Positions 17,844-26,558 of a stretch of DNA of 64,000 bases are shown one piece after another. The stretch is taken from NCBI GenBank assembly GCA_024400295.1, contig JAKSNA010000011.1, positions 1 to 64,000 of the forward strand, written 5' to 3'. The first letter of the stretch is position 1. Each line of letters starts with the position of its first letter. The notes below the pieces were generated by a model that had not been told where the DNA came from, searched no databases, and worked only from the letters and a program-made list of their open reading frames with translations. Source of the stretch: Bacteroidales bacterium (lineage in GTDB: Bacteria > Bacteroidota > Bacteroidia > Bacteroidales > F082). The translations under genes were made by a program, and so were the position numbers.

Positions 17844-19025
17844 TCACCTCACCACAATCTTCTGTGTCATCACGTCTTTGCCGACAACCCGCACGATATA
17901 CACACCTTTATTAATATGTGAGATGTCGATGCCGTTTGTGGTGACATTCTCGCTGACAATCACCCTTCCCATCACATCAATGATTTGGACAAGACCTTCT
18001 GTGTTTATAATCAGCTTGTTATCATTCTGATAAACGAAATGGTCGTCCGTCTCTTCGTACTCATCCACAGAATAATGAAATTCGTGGTATGCACATCTCG
18101 CGTCGGCGAGGCAGAAAGCCTCAGTGTTTTTGTCGCCCCAGATGAACTCCACGAGTTCGGGGAAGTCGATGAACGGGTTGCGGTTGTGCTGCAACGTCTC
18201 GACGGCGTTATTACGGTCGAGTTCTTTCTGGCTCACTGTGTCGTTGCGGTGCCATTCCAGCAGAAGTTCCAACGCCCACGGCTGTATCGAAGTGTTTTTG
18301 TTTGCGTCGGAGACGAACATATAGTTTGTCTTCCAGTTGATACGTCCCTCGTAGGCGCACACCAAATAAAGGTACATTCTGGCGAAGTCGCCTTTGTAGA
18401 TGTCGGCTGGCTCCCACACTTTCGCCGCGTCGCCGAAGTTGTCCTGCATCTCTGAAGGTACGTTCCACACACGGCTGCATACATGGTCTCTGCTGACGTA
18501 AAGATGTCCGTTGTGATATTTATCCTGTGTAGGCCAGCTCAACGTAAGTCCGTCATTTTCAGACTTTTCGCCAAGCGGATAGTTGTTTTTGGCATTGTTT
18601 GCCGCGCCGTCGGCAGGCACAAGATGATGAAGGTCGGTGTAAGCCTCGGCGTTTCCGTTTTCGCCGCCCCACCAGCTGTTAGGCACGCTGTGCTCTCGGT
18701 TGATGCCGCCCGTCTGCGAATGGTCGTTGTCGGAATGGAACTTCGGGAAATACTTCATCCACGCATACATGTCATAGACGAGGTCTGTCTTGGTGTAACC
18801 GCTCGGAACTGAGTCAACCGGCGCGGTGTCGGTGGTCTTGTAAGCCTCCCACAAACCGTTGTACGACAACTTGATGTGCGGATAAATGATGTCGCGGAGT
18901 GCGAGTTCAAGTTCACGCCCGCTCTTCCCGTCAAGGGTGACGGATGTATAGTAATCAGGCTGCGGCTGCGCCATGACAACCACATACAACAACATCAAAT
19001 GACACAACAATATCAGCCTTTTCAT
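17844..19025 (-). CDS. T9SS-exported endonuclease I family nuclease
   Basis: 393 residues. The signal peptide MKRLILLCHLMLLYVVVMAQ is followed by an endonuclease I domain (PF04231 type) over residues ~25-290. Its signature REHSVPNSWWGG and DLHHLVPADGAANNAKNNYP (His-Asn-Asn metal site) is intact. The last ~75 residues are a T9SS sorting domain (IDVMGRVIVSENV ... KGVYIVRVVGKDVMTQKIVV). Predicted secreted or surface nuclease that degrades environmental nucleic acid. Monocistronic with its own promoter (19079-19086). Confidence 0.93.
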   Translation of the reverse strand: MKRLILLCHLMLLYVVVMAQPQPDYYTSVTLDGKSGRELELALRDIIYPHIKLSYNGLWEAYKTTDTAPVDSVPSGYTKTDLVYDMYAWMKYFPKFHSDNDHSQTGGINREHSVPNSWWGGENGNAEAYTDLHHLVPADGAANNAKNNYPLGEKSENDGLTLSWPTQDKYHNGHLYVSRDHVCSRVWNVPSEMQDNFGDAAKVWEPADIYKGDFARMYLYLVCAYEGRINWKTNYMFVSDANKNTSIQPWALELLLEWHRNDTVSQKELDRNNAVETLQHNRNPFIDFPELVEFIWGDKNTEAFCLADARCAYHEFHYSVDEYEETDDHFVYQNDNKLIINTEGLVQIIDVMGRVIVSENVTTNGIDISHINKGVYIVRVVGKDVMTQKIVVR

Positions 19026-19078
19026 TAAAATTGTAAACAGATTTTTAATAAAAAATTTTTACATTTCATCAATGGGCG

Positions 19079-19086
19079 CAAAAATA
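19079..19086 (-). promoter_or_regulatory. Bacteroidota -7 box for the endonuclease gene
   Basis: TATTTTTG on the minus strand, 54 bases before the ATG at 19025. Confidence 0.7.
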
Positions 19087-19131
19087 CAAATTTATTTTTG
19101 AAAAAAGATGCTGTTTGTAAATTTCTTTTAG

Positions 19132-19139
19132 TAATTTTG
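19132..19139 (+). promoter_or_regulatory. Bacteroidota -7 box for the HsdR_N-like gene
   Basis: TAATTTTG ends 6 bases before the ATG at 19146. It excludes the longer frame from 19098 and predicts an almost leaderless mRNA. Confidence 0.72.
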
Positions 19140-19145
19140 CCGCCA

Positions 19146-19559
19146 ATGGAATGGTTTAAGACACAGATGACCGATGGCAGGACAACGGTTTTCGACCCGT
19201 TGAGAAGGCAGTATGTCGCGCTCACGCCCGAAGAGCAGGTGCGGCAGAAGATGCTTTTTTATCTCGTGGAAAAAAAGAAAATGCCGTCCGGACTCATCGC
19301 GGTCGAGTATTCAATCAAGGTGAACAACCTGCCAAAACGCTGCGACATAGTGATATTCAACAATTTAGGTAAAGCAAAGATGATTGTCGAATGCAAGGCG
19401 GAAAGTGTGGCAATAAACGAAAAAGTCTTAGACCAGGCAATAAGGTACTATTCCGGCCTTAAAGCTGATTTTCTGACTTTAACTAACGGAAAATCAATGT
19501 TTTGCTATAAGATTGAAGACGGCAGACTTATCCCGCAGAGCGAGTTCCCGGATTTTTAG
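19146..19559 (+). CDS. HsdR N-terminal-like PD-(D/E)XK protein
   Basis: 137 residues from the ATG at 19146, set by the promoter box. Similar to the N-terminal domain of type I restriction R subunits (HSDR_N_2). VFDPLRRQYVALTPEEQVRQ starts the fold. The nuclease core is visible as RCDIVIFNN (Asp), then MIVECKAE (Glu-x-Lys). A tail FLTLTNGKSMFCYKIED follows. Stand-alone versions of this size are common in Bacteroidota and are not part of a restriction system; no hsdM or hsdS is nearby. Substrate unknown. Confidence 0.87.
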   Translation: MEWFKTQMTDGRTTVFDPLRRQYVALTPEEQVRQKMLFYLVEKKKMPSGLIAVEYSIKVNNLPKRCDIVIFNNLGKAKMIVECKAESVAINEKVLDQAIRYYSGLKADFLTLTNGKSMFCYKIEDGRLIPQSEFPDF

Positions 19560-19570
19560 CCCCGCAGATT

Positions 19571-20143
19571 TTACGCATGTTTATTTTGGAATTTTCTCAA
19601 AATCATCGACAAAAGGCATCCTATTCCAAAGCCCAATATCATCCCAACCGCCGCTCCGCACAGCACGTCACCGGGGAAATGCACGCCCATGTATATCCGG
19701 CTGTATGCCACAAGCGACGCCCACACGAACATCAGCCAACCGATTTTCTTGTAAAACTTCTTCATTATCAATGTAATGAAAGAAGCCAAGGCGAATGTGT
19801 TGCAGGCATGTGAAGAGATGAAACCGTACTGCCCGCCGCAATGTCCGTTGGGAAGATGCACCAGATCTTGAATCAACGGGTCGTGACAAGGTCTGAAACG
19901 GTGAAAGACAGGCTTGAAGACATGAGCCGACAACTGGTCGGAACATGTTATCAGAATCGCAACACCAATGACGACAAACAGCAGTCCGCGCCAGCCTAAC
20001 TTCTTGAAAACCAGATACAACAACACGATGTAAAACGGAATCCAACCCATTTCCGACGAGATGAACGTCATCACCGGATCAAGCCAGTCGGCATGTAACC
20101 CGTTGAGGAACAGAAACAACTGATGGTCAAGGTCGTTCAACAT
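19571..20143 (-). CDS. PAP2 family membrane phosphatase
   Basis: 190 residues with about five membrane segments. The three PAP2 motifs are present: K77-PVFHRF-R84-P85, S110-S-H112-A (a Ser-Ser-His-Ala variant of PSGH), and S148-R149-IYMGV-H155-FPG-D159. The family removes phosphate from lipid pyrophosphates such as undecaprenyl-PP or lipid A intermediates at the outer face of the inner membrane. It converges on the HsdR_N-like gene with an 11-base gap. No clear promoter box is seen. Confidence 0.9.
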   Translation of the reverse strand: MLNDLDHQLFLFLNGLHADWLDPVMTFISSEMGWIPFYIVLLYLVFKKLGWRGLLFVVIGVAILITCSDQLSAHVFKPVFHRFRPCHDPLIQDLVHLPNGHCGGQYGFISSHACNTFALASFITLIMKKFYKKIGWLMFVWASLVAYSRIYMGVHFPGDVLCGAAVGMILGFGIGCLLSMILRKFQNKHA

Positions 20144-20184
20144 TATGTTTAAATTAATCTCACTATTTCATTTCAAAAAAACTT

Positions 20185-20226
20185 CAAACTCCACTCTCCA
20201 AACTCCACTCTCCAAACTCCACTCTC
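20185..20226. repeat. Three tandem copies of a 14-base unit
   Basis: CAAACTCCACTCTC is repeated three times without change (20185-20198, 20199-20212, 20213-20226). It sits in a wider pyrimidine-rich tract (20180-20275) between the PAP2 and obg genes. The tract belongs to the family of AGAGTTAAGAGTGGAG-like tracts scattered through the window. Confidence 0.9.
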
Positions 20227-20273
20227 CAAACTACTCTTTTAACTTTACTCTTTTAACTCTACTCTCTTAACTT

Positions 20274-21272
20274 TTAAACCTCATCAGTAAGGCAGAGCCA
20301 GATCAAGTCCTTCAGCTCTTTTATTCCTTCGCCTGTTGCGGAGCTGATGAAAAGATGCGGCACCTTCTTCGGCAGATGTTTCTTGATGTCTTTTCTCGTC
20401 TCATCGTCGATAAGGTCGTTCTTGCTGATGGCGAGAATGCGTTTTTTGTCGAGCAGTTCGGGGTTATATGTCTTCAACTCATTGAGCAGTGTGTCGTAAG
20501 CCTCTTTCACGTCGGGGCTGTCGGCTGCCACGAGGAACAGAAGTATCGAGTTTCTTTCGATATGGCGCAGGAACCTGATTCCCAAGCCTTTGCCTTCCGA
20601 GGCACCTTCAATAATTCCAGGGATGTCGGCCATGATAAATGACTTGAAGTCGTAGTACGGCACGATTCCGAGGTTCGGGGTGAGTGTGGTGAACGGATAG
20701 TCGGCTATCTCAGGCTTTGCGGCGGAGACGACCGACAGCAGTGTTGACTTTCCCGCATTAGGGAAGCCGACGAGTCCGACATCAGCGAGAAGTTTCAGCT
20801 CGATGATGATCCATCTCTCCTGATTCGGCTCGCCAGGCTGCGAGAACTTAGGGGCTTGGAATGTGGCGGTCTTGAAGAAGGTGTTGCCCTTGCCTCCCCT
20901 GCCGCCTTTCATTATGACGACTTCCTGTCCGTCTTCGGTCACCTCGCCGAGCGGTTCGCCTGTCTCTGCGTCGTAGGCCATTGAGCCGAGCGGCACCTCG
21001 ATTATCGCGTCGTCGCCTTTGGCGCCGGTACGTTGGTTTGCGCCGCCAGACTCTCCGTCGCCGGCGAAGAGATGTTTCGTGTAACGGAGATGAAGCAACG
21101 TCCAAAGCTGCGCGTTGCCGCGTAGGATGACATCACCGCCCTTGCCGCCGTCACCGCCGTCGGGACCGCCCTTAGGGACATATTTGGCGCGGTTGAAGTG
21201 CATCGCACCATTGCCGCCCTTGCCCGAACGACAAAATATCTTCACGTAATCAACAAAATTAGAATTTGCCAT
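20274..21272 (-). CDS. obg: GTPase Obg
   Basis: 332 residues. The glycine-rich Obg fold (residues 1-160, with KGGPDGGDGGKGGDVILRG) is followed by the G domain. G1 is GFPNAGKS (169-176), the DIPG of G3 is in MADIPGIIEGA, and G4 is SKND. It lacks the C-terminal OCT domain found in some Gram-positive forms. Essential ribosome-assembly and stress GTPase acting on the 50S subunit. Separated from the upstream PBP1A gene by a repeat-derived hairpin, so it probably has its own transcript, although no TAnnTTTG box is evident. Confidence 0.97.
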   Translation of the reverse strand: MANSNFVDYVKIFCRSGKGGNGAMHFNRAKYVPKGGPDGGDGGKGGDVILRGNAQLWTLLHLRYTKHLFAGDGESGGANQRTGAKGDDAIIEVPLGSMAYDAETGEPLGEVTEDGQEVVIMKGGRGGKGNTFFKTATFQAPKFSQPGEPNQERWIIIELKLLADVGLVGFPNAGKSTLLSVVSAAKPEIADYPFTTLTPNLGIVPYYDFKSFIMADIPGIIEGASEGKGLGIRFLRHIERNSILLFLVAADSPDVKEAYDTLLNELKTYNPELLDKKRILAISKNDLIDDETRKDIKKHLPKKVPHLFISSATGEGIKELKDLIWLCLTDEV

Positions 21273-21294
21273 AACACATCATTTTAGTTTGGGG

Positions 21295-21338
21295 TTTTGA
21301 GAGTTAAGAGTTTAGTTAATCAAACTTAACTCTCAAAA
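21295..21338 (-). terminator. Repeat-derived hairpin after the PBP1A gene
   Basis: TTTTGAGAGTTAAG (21295-21308) pairs perfectly with CTTAACTCTCAAAA (21325-21338). It lies between the PBP1A stop and the obg start, with A/T runs on both sides, and is made of the purine-rich dispersed tract. Confidence 0.6.
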
Positions 21339-21356
21339 CTCCACTCTTAACACTTT

Positions 21357-23645
21357 TTAAAACTCGTCTTCCTCCGCCTCTTCAGATTTCACCGCGGCGT
21401 TCTGTCCCTCTTCGTATTTATCGCAGTCAAAGTCTAACGCGATGTCAGTCAGAGGCTTCTCGAAATCGCCGGTGCTGATATTCAGTGTCGGGTCGGCATA
21501 AACCTTCTGCATATATAAGGCCCATATCGGCAGAGCCGTGTTGGAGCCTTGTCCAAGCGATAAAGTCCTGAAATGCACCGAGCGGTCTTCCGCGCCGGTC
21601 CACACACCTGTGACGAGGTCTGGTGTGATTCCCATGAACCAGCCGTCGCTTTGGTTTTGCGTCGTGCCGGTCTTGCCCGCGATAGGATACCTGAGGTGAT
21701 ACTTCGACCTGAGGCGGATGCCTGTGCCTTCATATACAACACCTTTCATCAATTCAATCATCTTGTAAGCGGTGACATCGTCCAAGGCTTCTGTCTTCTC
21801 GGCGGTGAATGTCTCTATGACATTCCCGTTCTTATCTTCAATCTTCGTGATAAAAATCGGCTTGACGTAAATGCCTTTGTTCGCGAAGGTGTTCATCGCG
21901 CCGACCATCTCATAGAGCGAGATGTCGCACACGCCGAGGCATATTGAAGGCACCGCCGGTATCTCCGATGTGACGCCCATCCTCCTCGCCATCTGGATGA
22001 CGGCTTGCGGGCCAAAACGTTTCATCAGATATGCGGAGATGCGGTTGTTCGAGTGAGCTAACGCCCATCTCAATGTGACCTCTTCGCCAAACTTGTCTTT
22101 TCCGGAATCCTTTGGTTCCCAGAACTTTCCGTCTGGAGTCTGTATGCTGTAGCTGATATTCGGCACCATTGTGCATGGCGTATATTCGCCTTCCTGCATC
22201 GCCAAAGAATAAAGGAACGGCTTGAACGTGGAGCCGACCTGACGTTTCGCCTGCATGACGTGGTCATATTTGAAGAAACGGTAGTCGTTTCCGCCGACGT
22301 AAGCCTTCACATGACCTGTCTGCACATCAACCGACATCAATGCCGACTGCAAGAAAAACTTGTAATAATACATTGAGTCCCAGGGCGTTAAGACGGTGTC
22401 TATCGGGCCGTCCCATGAGAATACGGTCATCGGGACGGGCTTATGGAACTCAGCCACAATGGAGTCGTATGGCACTTTGGCGTTTCGCATCACGCGGTAA
22501 CGCTCGGAACGTTTCATCGACAACGTCATCACTTTCTCAACATCCTCCTTGCTGTCAAGAGCAAACGGAGCCATCTTGTCATTCTTCCAATGTCTGTAAA
22601 AAGCCGGCTGGAGGTCGAGTGAGAGATGTTCGCGGACAGCCTCCTCGGCATACTGCTGCATCCTGGAGTCGATTGTGGTGTAGATACGCAGTCCGTCGCG
22701 GTAGATGTTATATGGTGTTCCGTCAGGTTTGTAATGTGTCTTGGCCCAATCTGTCATTTCACCGCGCAGAAATTCGCGGAAGTATGTCGCCTGCCCTGAA
22801 TTGTGGTCGAGCACGCCGAAATGAGAGAGGTCGATGGGCAGTTGTGACAGTGAGTCACAATCATGTGCGGAGAGGCAGTTGTTCTCGCACATGCGTTTCA
22901 GAACCAGATTGCGGCGGTTCAAGGCATTGTTCGGATTCCGTCTCGGACTGAACTTCGTAGGTGCGTTGACGACACCCGCCAGCAATGCAGCTTCCTCGAC
23001 ATTCAGGTCTATCGGTTCTTTCCCGAAAAATGTCTCCGATGCCTTCTTTATGCCAAACGAGTTGTGTCCATAAAACACTGTGTTTAAATACATTGCGATG
23101 ATTTCGTCTTTGGAATAGTTGTATTCCAACCTCGTTGCCGTGACCCATTCCTGCAGTTTCCTGATAACCAACTGCATGGTGCTGAGATTCTCGCCACGCG
23201 GGAAAAGGTTCTTGGCAAGCTGTTGGGTCAGAGTGCTTCCGCCGCCTTTGTCGCTGTCACCCGTAGCTACACCGAAAGCCACACGGAACAACGCACGCCT
23301 GTCAATGCCTGAATGTTCGTAAAACCTGACATCTTCGATGGAAATCAATGCGTTGACCAAATCTGACGGAAGCTCATCATAACTTACATTCGAACGGTTT
23401 TCGACGTAATATGTGCCAAGGAGTTTCCCGTCGGCAGAGATAATCTCCGTCGCCAAATTTGTCTTGGGGTTTTCAAGTTCCTCAAACGTCGGCATCGGGC
23501 CAAACCATTCATTCACAATGCCATAGAACATGAAAAATATCCCGGCCACGAACATCACGAAAAGTGACCAAAGTACTATCAGATATACTTTCACGCCACC
23601 TTTTCTCCCGCTCTTATTCGATGATTTTGATTTCTTTTCAGCCAT
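21357..23645 (-). CDS. Penicillin-binding protein 1A (transglycosylase/transpeptidase)
   Basis: 762 residues. A basic N-terminus and one membrane segment (~20-45) precede the GT51 transglycosylase domain (EDVRFYEHSGIDRRAL; GSTLTQQLAKNLFPRGE). The transpeptidase domain has Ser472-T-F-K, S-N-N in HSNNR, and K-T-G in AGKTGTTQNQSDGW. The C-terminus is acidic. It synthesises and cross-links peptidoglycan in the periplasm. It begins 3 bases after gldH and is the third gene of the ricT-gldH-PBP1A operon, an order I recall as conserved in Bacteroidota. Confidence 0.95.
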   Translation of the reverse strand: MAEKKSKSSNKSGRKGGVKVYLIVLWSLFVMFVAGIFFMFYGIVNEWFGPMPTFEELENPKTNLATEIISADGKLLGTYYVENRSNVSYDELPSDLVNALISIEDVRFYEHSGIDRRALFRVAFGVATGDSDKGGGSTLTQQLAKNLFPRGENLSTMQLVIRKLQEWVTATRLEYNYSKDEIIAMYLNTVFYGHNSFGIKKASETFFGKEPIDLNVEEAALLAGVVNAPTKFSPRRNPNNALNRRNLVLKRMCENNCLSAHDCDSLSQLPIDLSHFGVLDHNSGQATYFREFLRGEMTDWAKTHYKPDGTPYNIYRDGLRIYTTIDSRMQQYAEEAVREHLSLDLQPAFYRHWKNDKMAPFALDSKEDVEKVMTLSMKRSERYRVMRNAKVPYDSIVAEFHKPVPMTVFSWDGPIDTVLTPWDSMYYYKFFLQSALMSVDVQTGHVKAYVGGNDYRFFKYDHVMQAKRQVGSTFKPFLYSLAMQEGEYTPCTMVPNISYSIQTPDGKFWEPKDSGKDKFGEEVTLRWALAHSNNRISAYLMKRFGPQAVIQMARRMGVTSEIPAVPSICLGVCDISLYEMVGAMNTFANKGIYVKPIFITKIEDKNGNVIETFTAEKTEALDDVTAYKMIELMKGVVYEGTGIRLRSKYHLRYPIAGKTGTTQNQSDGWFMGITPDLVTGVWTGAEDRSVHFRTLSLGQGSNTALPIWALYMQKVYADPTLNISTGDFEKPLTDIALDFDCDKYEEGQNAAVKSEEAEEDEF

Positions 23646-23648
23646 AAC

Positions 23649-24113
23649 TTATTGTTTTTCAAAACTCACGCCGATGTCAGCGATGCCTTTCAGTACCTCG
23701 TCACGCATGGCCTGCTCAATTTCAAAATGATAGTCGCCGCGCAACGGAAAACGCAGATTCGGGTTCAATATTATTTTGTCTGACCTCATATTGCCACTGC
23801 TTTTGCCGACCCAACGCCCGTCGGGATAAGCCAAGGTGCATTCGATAGTGTCGTGCGTCTGGTTTCCGTTCGGGAAAGTCGTATGCAGGAAAACATAGAG
23901 ATTGCTGTACCGGTAATTTTCAAAATGCCTGATATTCAATGCAAAAGAATATACCGACAATGTGTCATCAACTGCGACGTCAAAATATGTGAGGTTTTTG
24001 TTGTTCCATTCGGCGTCTGGGATAACGACGCTTTGGTCGTAAAGCATATCGTTGCAGCACGATGTCAGAACAATCGCGACGAACAAGCTTAAAATTACCA
24101 TTAACCTTTTCAT
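23649..24113 (-). CDS. gldH: Gliding motility lipoprotein GldH
   Basis: 154 residues from the ATG at 24113; a TTG two codons upstream is less likely. The lipoprotein signal MKRLMVILSLFVAIVLTSC places the lipid on Cys19. The mature part has the family pattern YDQSVVIPDAEWNNKNLTYF, NYRYSNLYVFLHTTFPNG and GDYHFEIEQAMRDEVLKGI. GldH belongs to the gliding apparatus of Flavobacteriia but is also kept by non-gliding Bacteroidales, where its job is unclear. Fits the presence of T9SS cargo genes in this window. Confidence 0.88.
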   Translation of the reverse strand: MKRLMVILSLFVAIVLTSCCNDMLYDQSVVIPDAEWNNKNLTYFDVAVDDTLSVYSFALNIRHFENYRYSNLYVFLHTTFPNGNQTHDTIECTLAYPDGRWVGKSSGNMRSDKIILNPNLRFPLRGDYHFEIEQAMRDEVLKGIADIGVSFEKQ

Positions 24114-24121
24114 TGTCAATA

Positions 24122-25630
24122 TTATTCAAGTTTTGACAGATCAGCGTTCTCGCCTCCTTCGCCGTAGTCGGCGTTATGCTGCTCTTTGATGAAAGCAAAG
24201 TCTTCGAGTTGTTCGGGCAGTTCGCCTTTCTTGTTTTTCTCAATGATTTCCTTGACTTTCTCGGCGGGGATCGCCATCATATTATTCCTGTCGAAAGGAT
24301 AAGAATACCACATGAGGCCTTTGAAAATATCAATTTTCTGATAGATACCGTCGCCTTTCTTTGTCTTTAGCACGATGCGGTTGTCGGGGAACGCCTTGAG
24401 CGCATCGACGTAAGTGTCGTATTCGTAGTTGAGGCAGCACTTGAGTTTTCCGCACTGACCGGCGAGTTTCTGCGGGTTTGGTGAGAGCTGCTGAACTCTC
24501 GCGACACCAGTTGTAACCGACTGGAAATCAGCGATCCATGAGGCACAGCACAGTTCTCTTCCGCAAGAACCGATGCCACCGAGTTTCGCTGACTCCTGAC
24601 GGTATCCTATCTGACGCATCTCGACACGCACATGAAACTCCAGTGCGAGCCGTTTGATGAGTTCACGGAAGTCAATACGGCCGTCGGCTGTATAATAGAA
24701 AATGGCTTTTGTCCTATCACCTTGATATTCAATATCATTAAGCTTCATGTCAAGTCGCAGGTCGGAAGCTATTTCGCGGCTGCGATACAATGTGCGTTCT
24801 TCCTGACGTACTGCGTCAATAAACTTTTCCACGTCATTGGCACGGGCGCGACGATAGATCTTCTTCAGCTCCGCTACAGGAGTATTGCTTCTCTTGCGTT
24901 TGCGCTGACTGTTCACAAGCTCACCGACCATTGAGACGATTCCAATGTCATGACCCATAGCTGTCTCGACGGCAACAAGCTCACCTTCAATGAGTTTCAG
25001 TTCAGCCGGATAACTATAAAAATCTTTTCTGTCATTCTTGAAACGCACTTCAGCCACCAAGAGGTCGCCTTCTTTCTGTTCGGCACCTTCAAAATCCTTG
25101 AGCCAGTTGAAGCTGTCGAGCTTGCATTGGGCATGACGGAGGACACTCTTTCCCGGCTCGAAAGATTCCGCTTTGATACGGCAGCCGCGATGGAAATCTG
25201 GAGTCAGCTCTTTCTTCATCGGGTCGTGAAGCGGCCATGTAATCTTCAGCTCCTCCTCTTCTTCCTGCTTGTTGACCATCCTGTCTTCCAAGTCCTCATC
25301 GTGCATATTCATCTTTTGGGGAGCCGTTTTCAGCAATGACTCAACATCGCCGGTGTCTTCAGTACTACTTGTATTTTCTTCATTATCAGCAAGTTCATCA
25401 TCAGCTTCACTCGCTGTTTCCTTTTCAGATGTCTCTTCTGCAACTTCTGCCGCATCATCCAAAACTTGTTCAACTTCGACAGCCTCATTTTCTTCAGCAA
25501 CTTCAAGCTCTTCTTCAACTATTTCATTATCAACAGGTTCCCTGTTTTTGTTTTTATGATGCCAATTCTTTTTATAGTAAGGCTTTTTCCTACGATTTCC
25601 GCCGTTGTAACTATTGTTATTTCCCTCCAT
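24122..25630 (-). CDS. ricT: RicT-like PSP1 domain protein
   Basis: 502 residues. The N-terminal ~125 residues are disordered: basic first (RRKKPYYKKNWHHKNKN), then very acidic. The central and C-terminal part is the PSP1/YaaT domain, with the cysteine cluster GSCGRELCCA and GQCGKLKCCLNYEYDTYV typical of RicT. RicT of Bacillus is an iron-sulfur component of a complex that directs RNase Y cleavage; in Bacteroidota the partner is not known. First gene of the operon with gldH and PBP1A, under the promoter at 25685. The long charged N-terminus is the phylum's variant. Confidence 0.9.
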   Translation of the reverse strand: MEGNNNSYNGGNRRKKPYYKKNWHHKNKNREPVDNEIVEEELEVAEENEAVEVEQVLDDAAEVAEETSEKETASEADDELADNEENTSSTEDTGDVESLLKTAPQKMNMHDEDLEDRMVNKQEEEEELKITWPLHDPMKKELTPDFHRGCRIKAESFEPGKSVLRHAQCKLDSFNWLKDFEGAEQKEGDLLVAEVRFKNDRKDFYSYPAELKLIEGELVAVETAMGHDIGIVSMVGELVNSQRKRKRSNTPVAELKKIYRRARANDVEKFIDAVRQEERTLYRSREIASDLRLDMKLNDIEYQGDRTKAIFYYTADGRIDFRELIKRLALEFHVRVEMRQIGYRQESAKLGGIGSCGRELCCASWIADFQSVTTGVARVQQLSPNPQKLAGQCGKLKCCLNYEYDTYVDALKAFPDNRIVLKTKKGDGIYQKIDIFKGLMWYSYPFDRNNMMAIPAEKVKEIIEKNKKGELPEQLEDFAFIKEQHNADYGEGGENADLSKLE

Positions 25631-25684
25631 AAATTGTAAAATTATATATCAAGGCGCGTTTTGCGCCACGTTACTATTAACTTG

Positions 25685-25692
25685 CAAAGATA
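25685..25692 (-). promoter_or_regulatory. Bacteroidota -7 box for ricT-gldH-PBP1A
   Basis: TATCTTTG on the minus strand. The leader contains a small hairpin, GGCGC-GTTTT-GCGCC (25653-25667). Confidence 0.75.
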
Positions 25693-25770
25693 CGGATATT
25701 TTTTGACATGGCACTTTAAAAAATATTATATTTCAGCCAGAAATTTAGTATGATTTACTTGTATTTTTTG

Positions 25771-25778
25771 TATTTTTG
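25771..25778 (+). promoter_or_regulatory. Bacteroidota -7 box for gpmA
   Basis: TATTTTTG, 30 bases before the ATG at 25808, divergent from the ricT promoter. Confidence 0.75.
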
Positions 25779-25807
25779 CGGGCTTAAAATTTAGATTTTT
25801 TTAAAAA

Positions 25808-26554
25808 ATGAAAAAGCTTATATTGGTTCGCCACGGCGAAAGTGAATGGAACAAACTGAATCTTTTCACAGGTTGGACAAACGTGGATTTGTCGGAAAAC
25901 GGAGTTAAAGAAGCACAAGAGGCCGGCAAGGCATTGTTCGAGGCCGGTTACAGACCGGAGATTTGCTTCACATCATATCTGAAAAGAGCCATCAAAACAT
26001 TGAATAACATCCTCGATGTCATGGATTTAGACTGGCTTCCCGTCAACAAGACATGGCGTCTGAACGAGAAGAGTTATGGCAAGTTACAGGGTTCTAACAA
26101 GGTTGAGATGGCCAAGAAATACGGTGATGACATGGTACAGAAATGGCGCCGTTCGTTCGATGTGCAGCCGCCGGCGTTCACGATGGACGACCCGAAAAGC
26201 CCGCGTCAGGATCCACGTTACGCAGAGTTGACCGACGAACAGATTCCGCTGACAGAATCGCTAAAAGACTGCATCAACCGTCTGATGCCGTATTATAAAG
26301 ACGTGATTCTCAAGGCTTTTGAAAACCACGACCAAGTGTTGGTAGTAGCTCACGGCAACAGTTTGCGCGGCATCGTGAAAGAACTTCGCGGCATGACAAA
26401 CGAAGAAATCATCAAATTCAACATCCCGACAGCAACACCATACGTCTTTGAATTTGACAACAATATGAACCTCCTTGACAGCAAGTTCATCGGCGACCCA
26501 GATGTCATTGCAGCAAAAATGCAAAGCGTTGCCAATCAAGGGAAAGCAAAATAA
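25808..26554 (+). CDS. gpmA: 2,3-bisphosphoglycerate-dependent phosphoglycerate mutase
   Basis: 248 residues of the histidine phosphatase superfamily. The catalytic signature LVRHGESEWNKLNLFTGW holds the phosphorylated histidine (His9). RAIKTL, NEKSYGKLQG and the second histidine in VVAHGNSLRGIVKEL are all present. It interconverts 3- and 2-phosphoglycerate in glycolysis. Length is normal. It is the first gene of a plus-strand run; the metallophosphoesterase ATG follows its stop by 4 bases. Confidence 0.96.
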   Translation: MKKLILVRHGESEWNKLNLFTGWTNVDLSENGVKEAQEAGKALFEAGYRPEICFTSYLKRAIKTLNNILDVMDLDWLPVNKTWRLNEKSYGKLQGSNKVEMAKKYGDDMVQKWRRSFDVQPPAFTMDDPKSPRQDPRYAELTDEQIPLTESLKDCINRLMPYYKDVILKAFENHDQVLVVAHGNSLRGIVKELRGMTNEEIIKFNIPTATPYVFEFDNNMNLLDSKFIGDPDVIAAKMQSVANQGKAK

Positions 26555-26558
26555 TTCT

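Noticed and set aside
19146-19559. Type I restriction system
   Set aside because: Only a stand-alone HsdR_N-like domain is present; no helicase part and no hsdM or hsdS lie nearby.
20185-20226. CRISPR array suggested by tandem units
   Set aside because: The 14-base units are contiguous without spacers and no cas genes are present.
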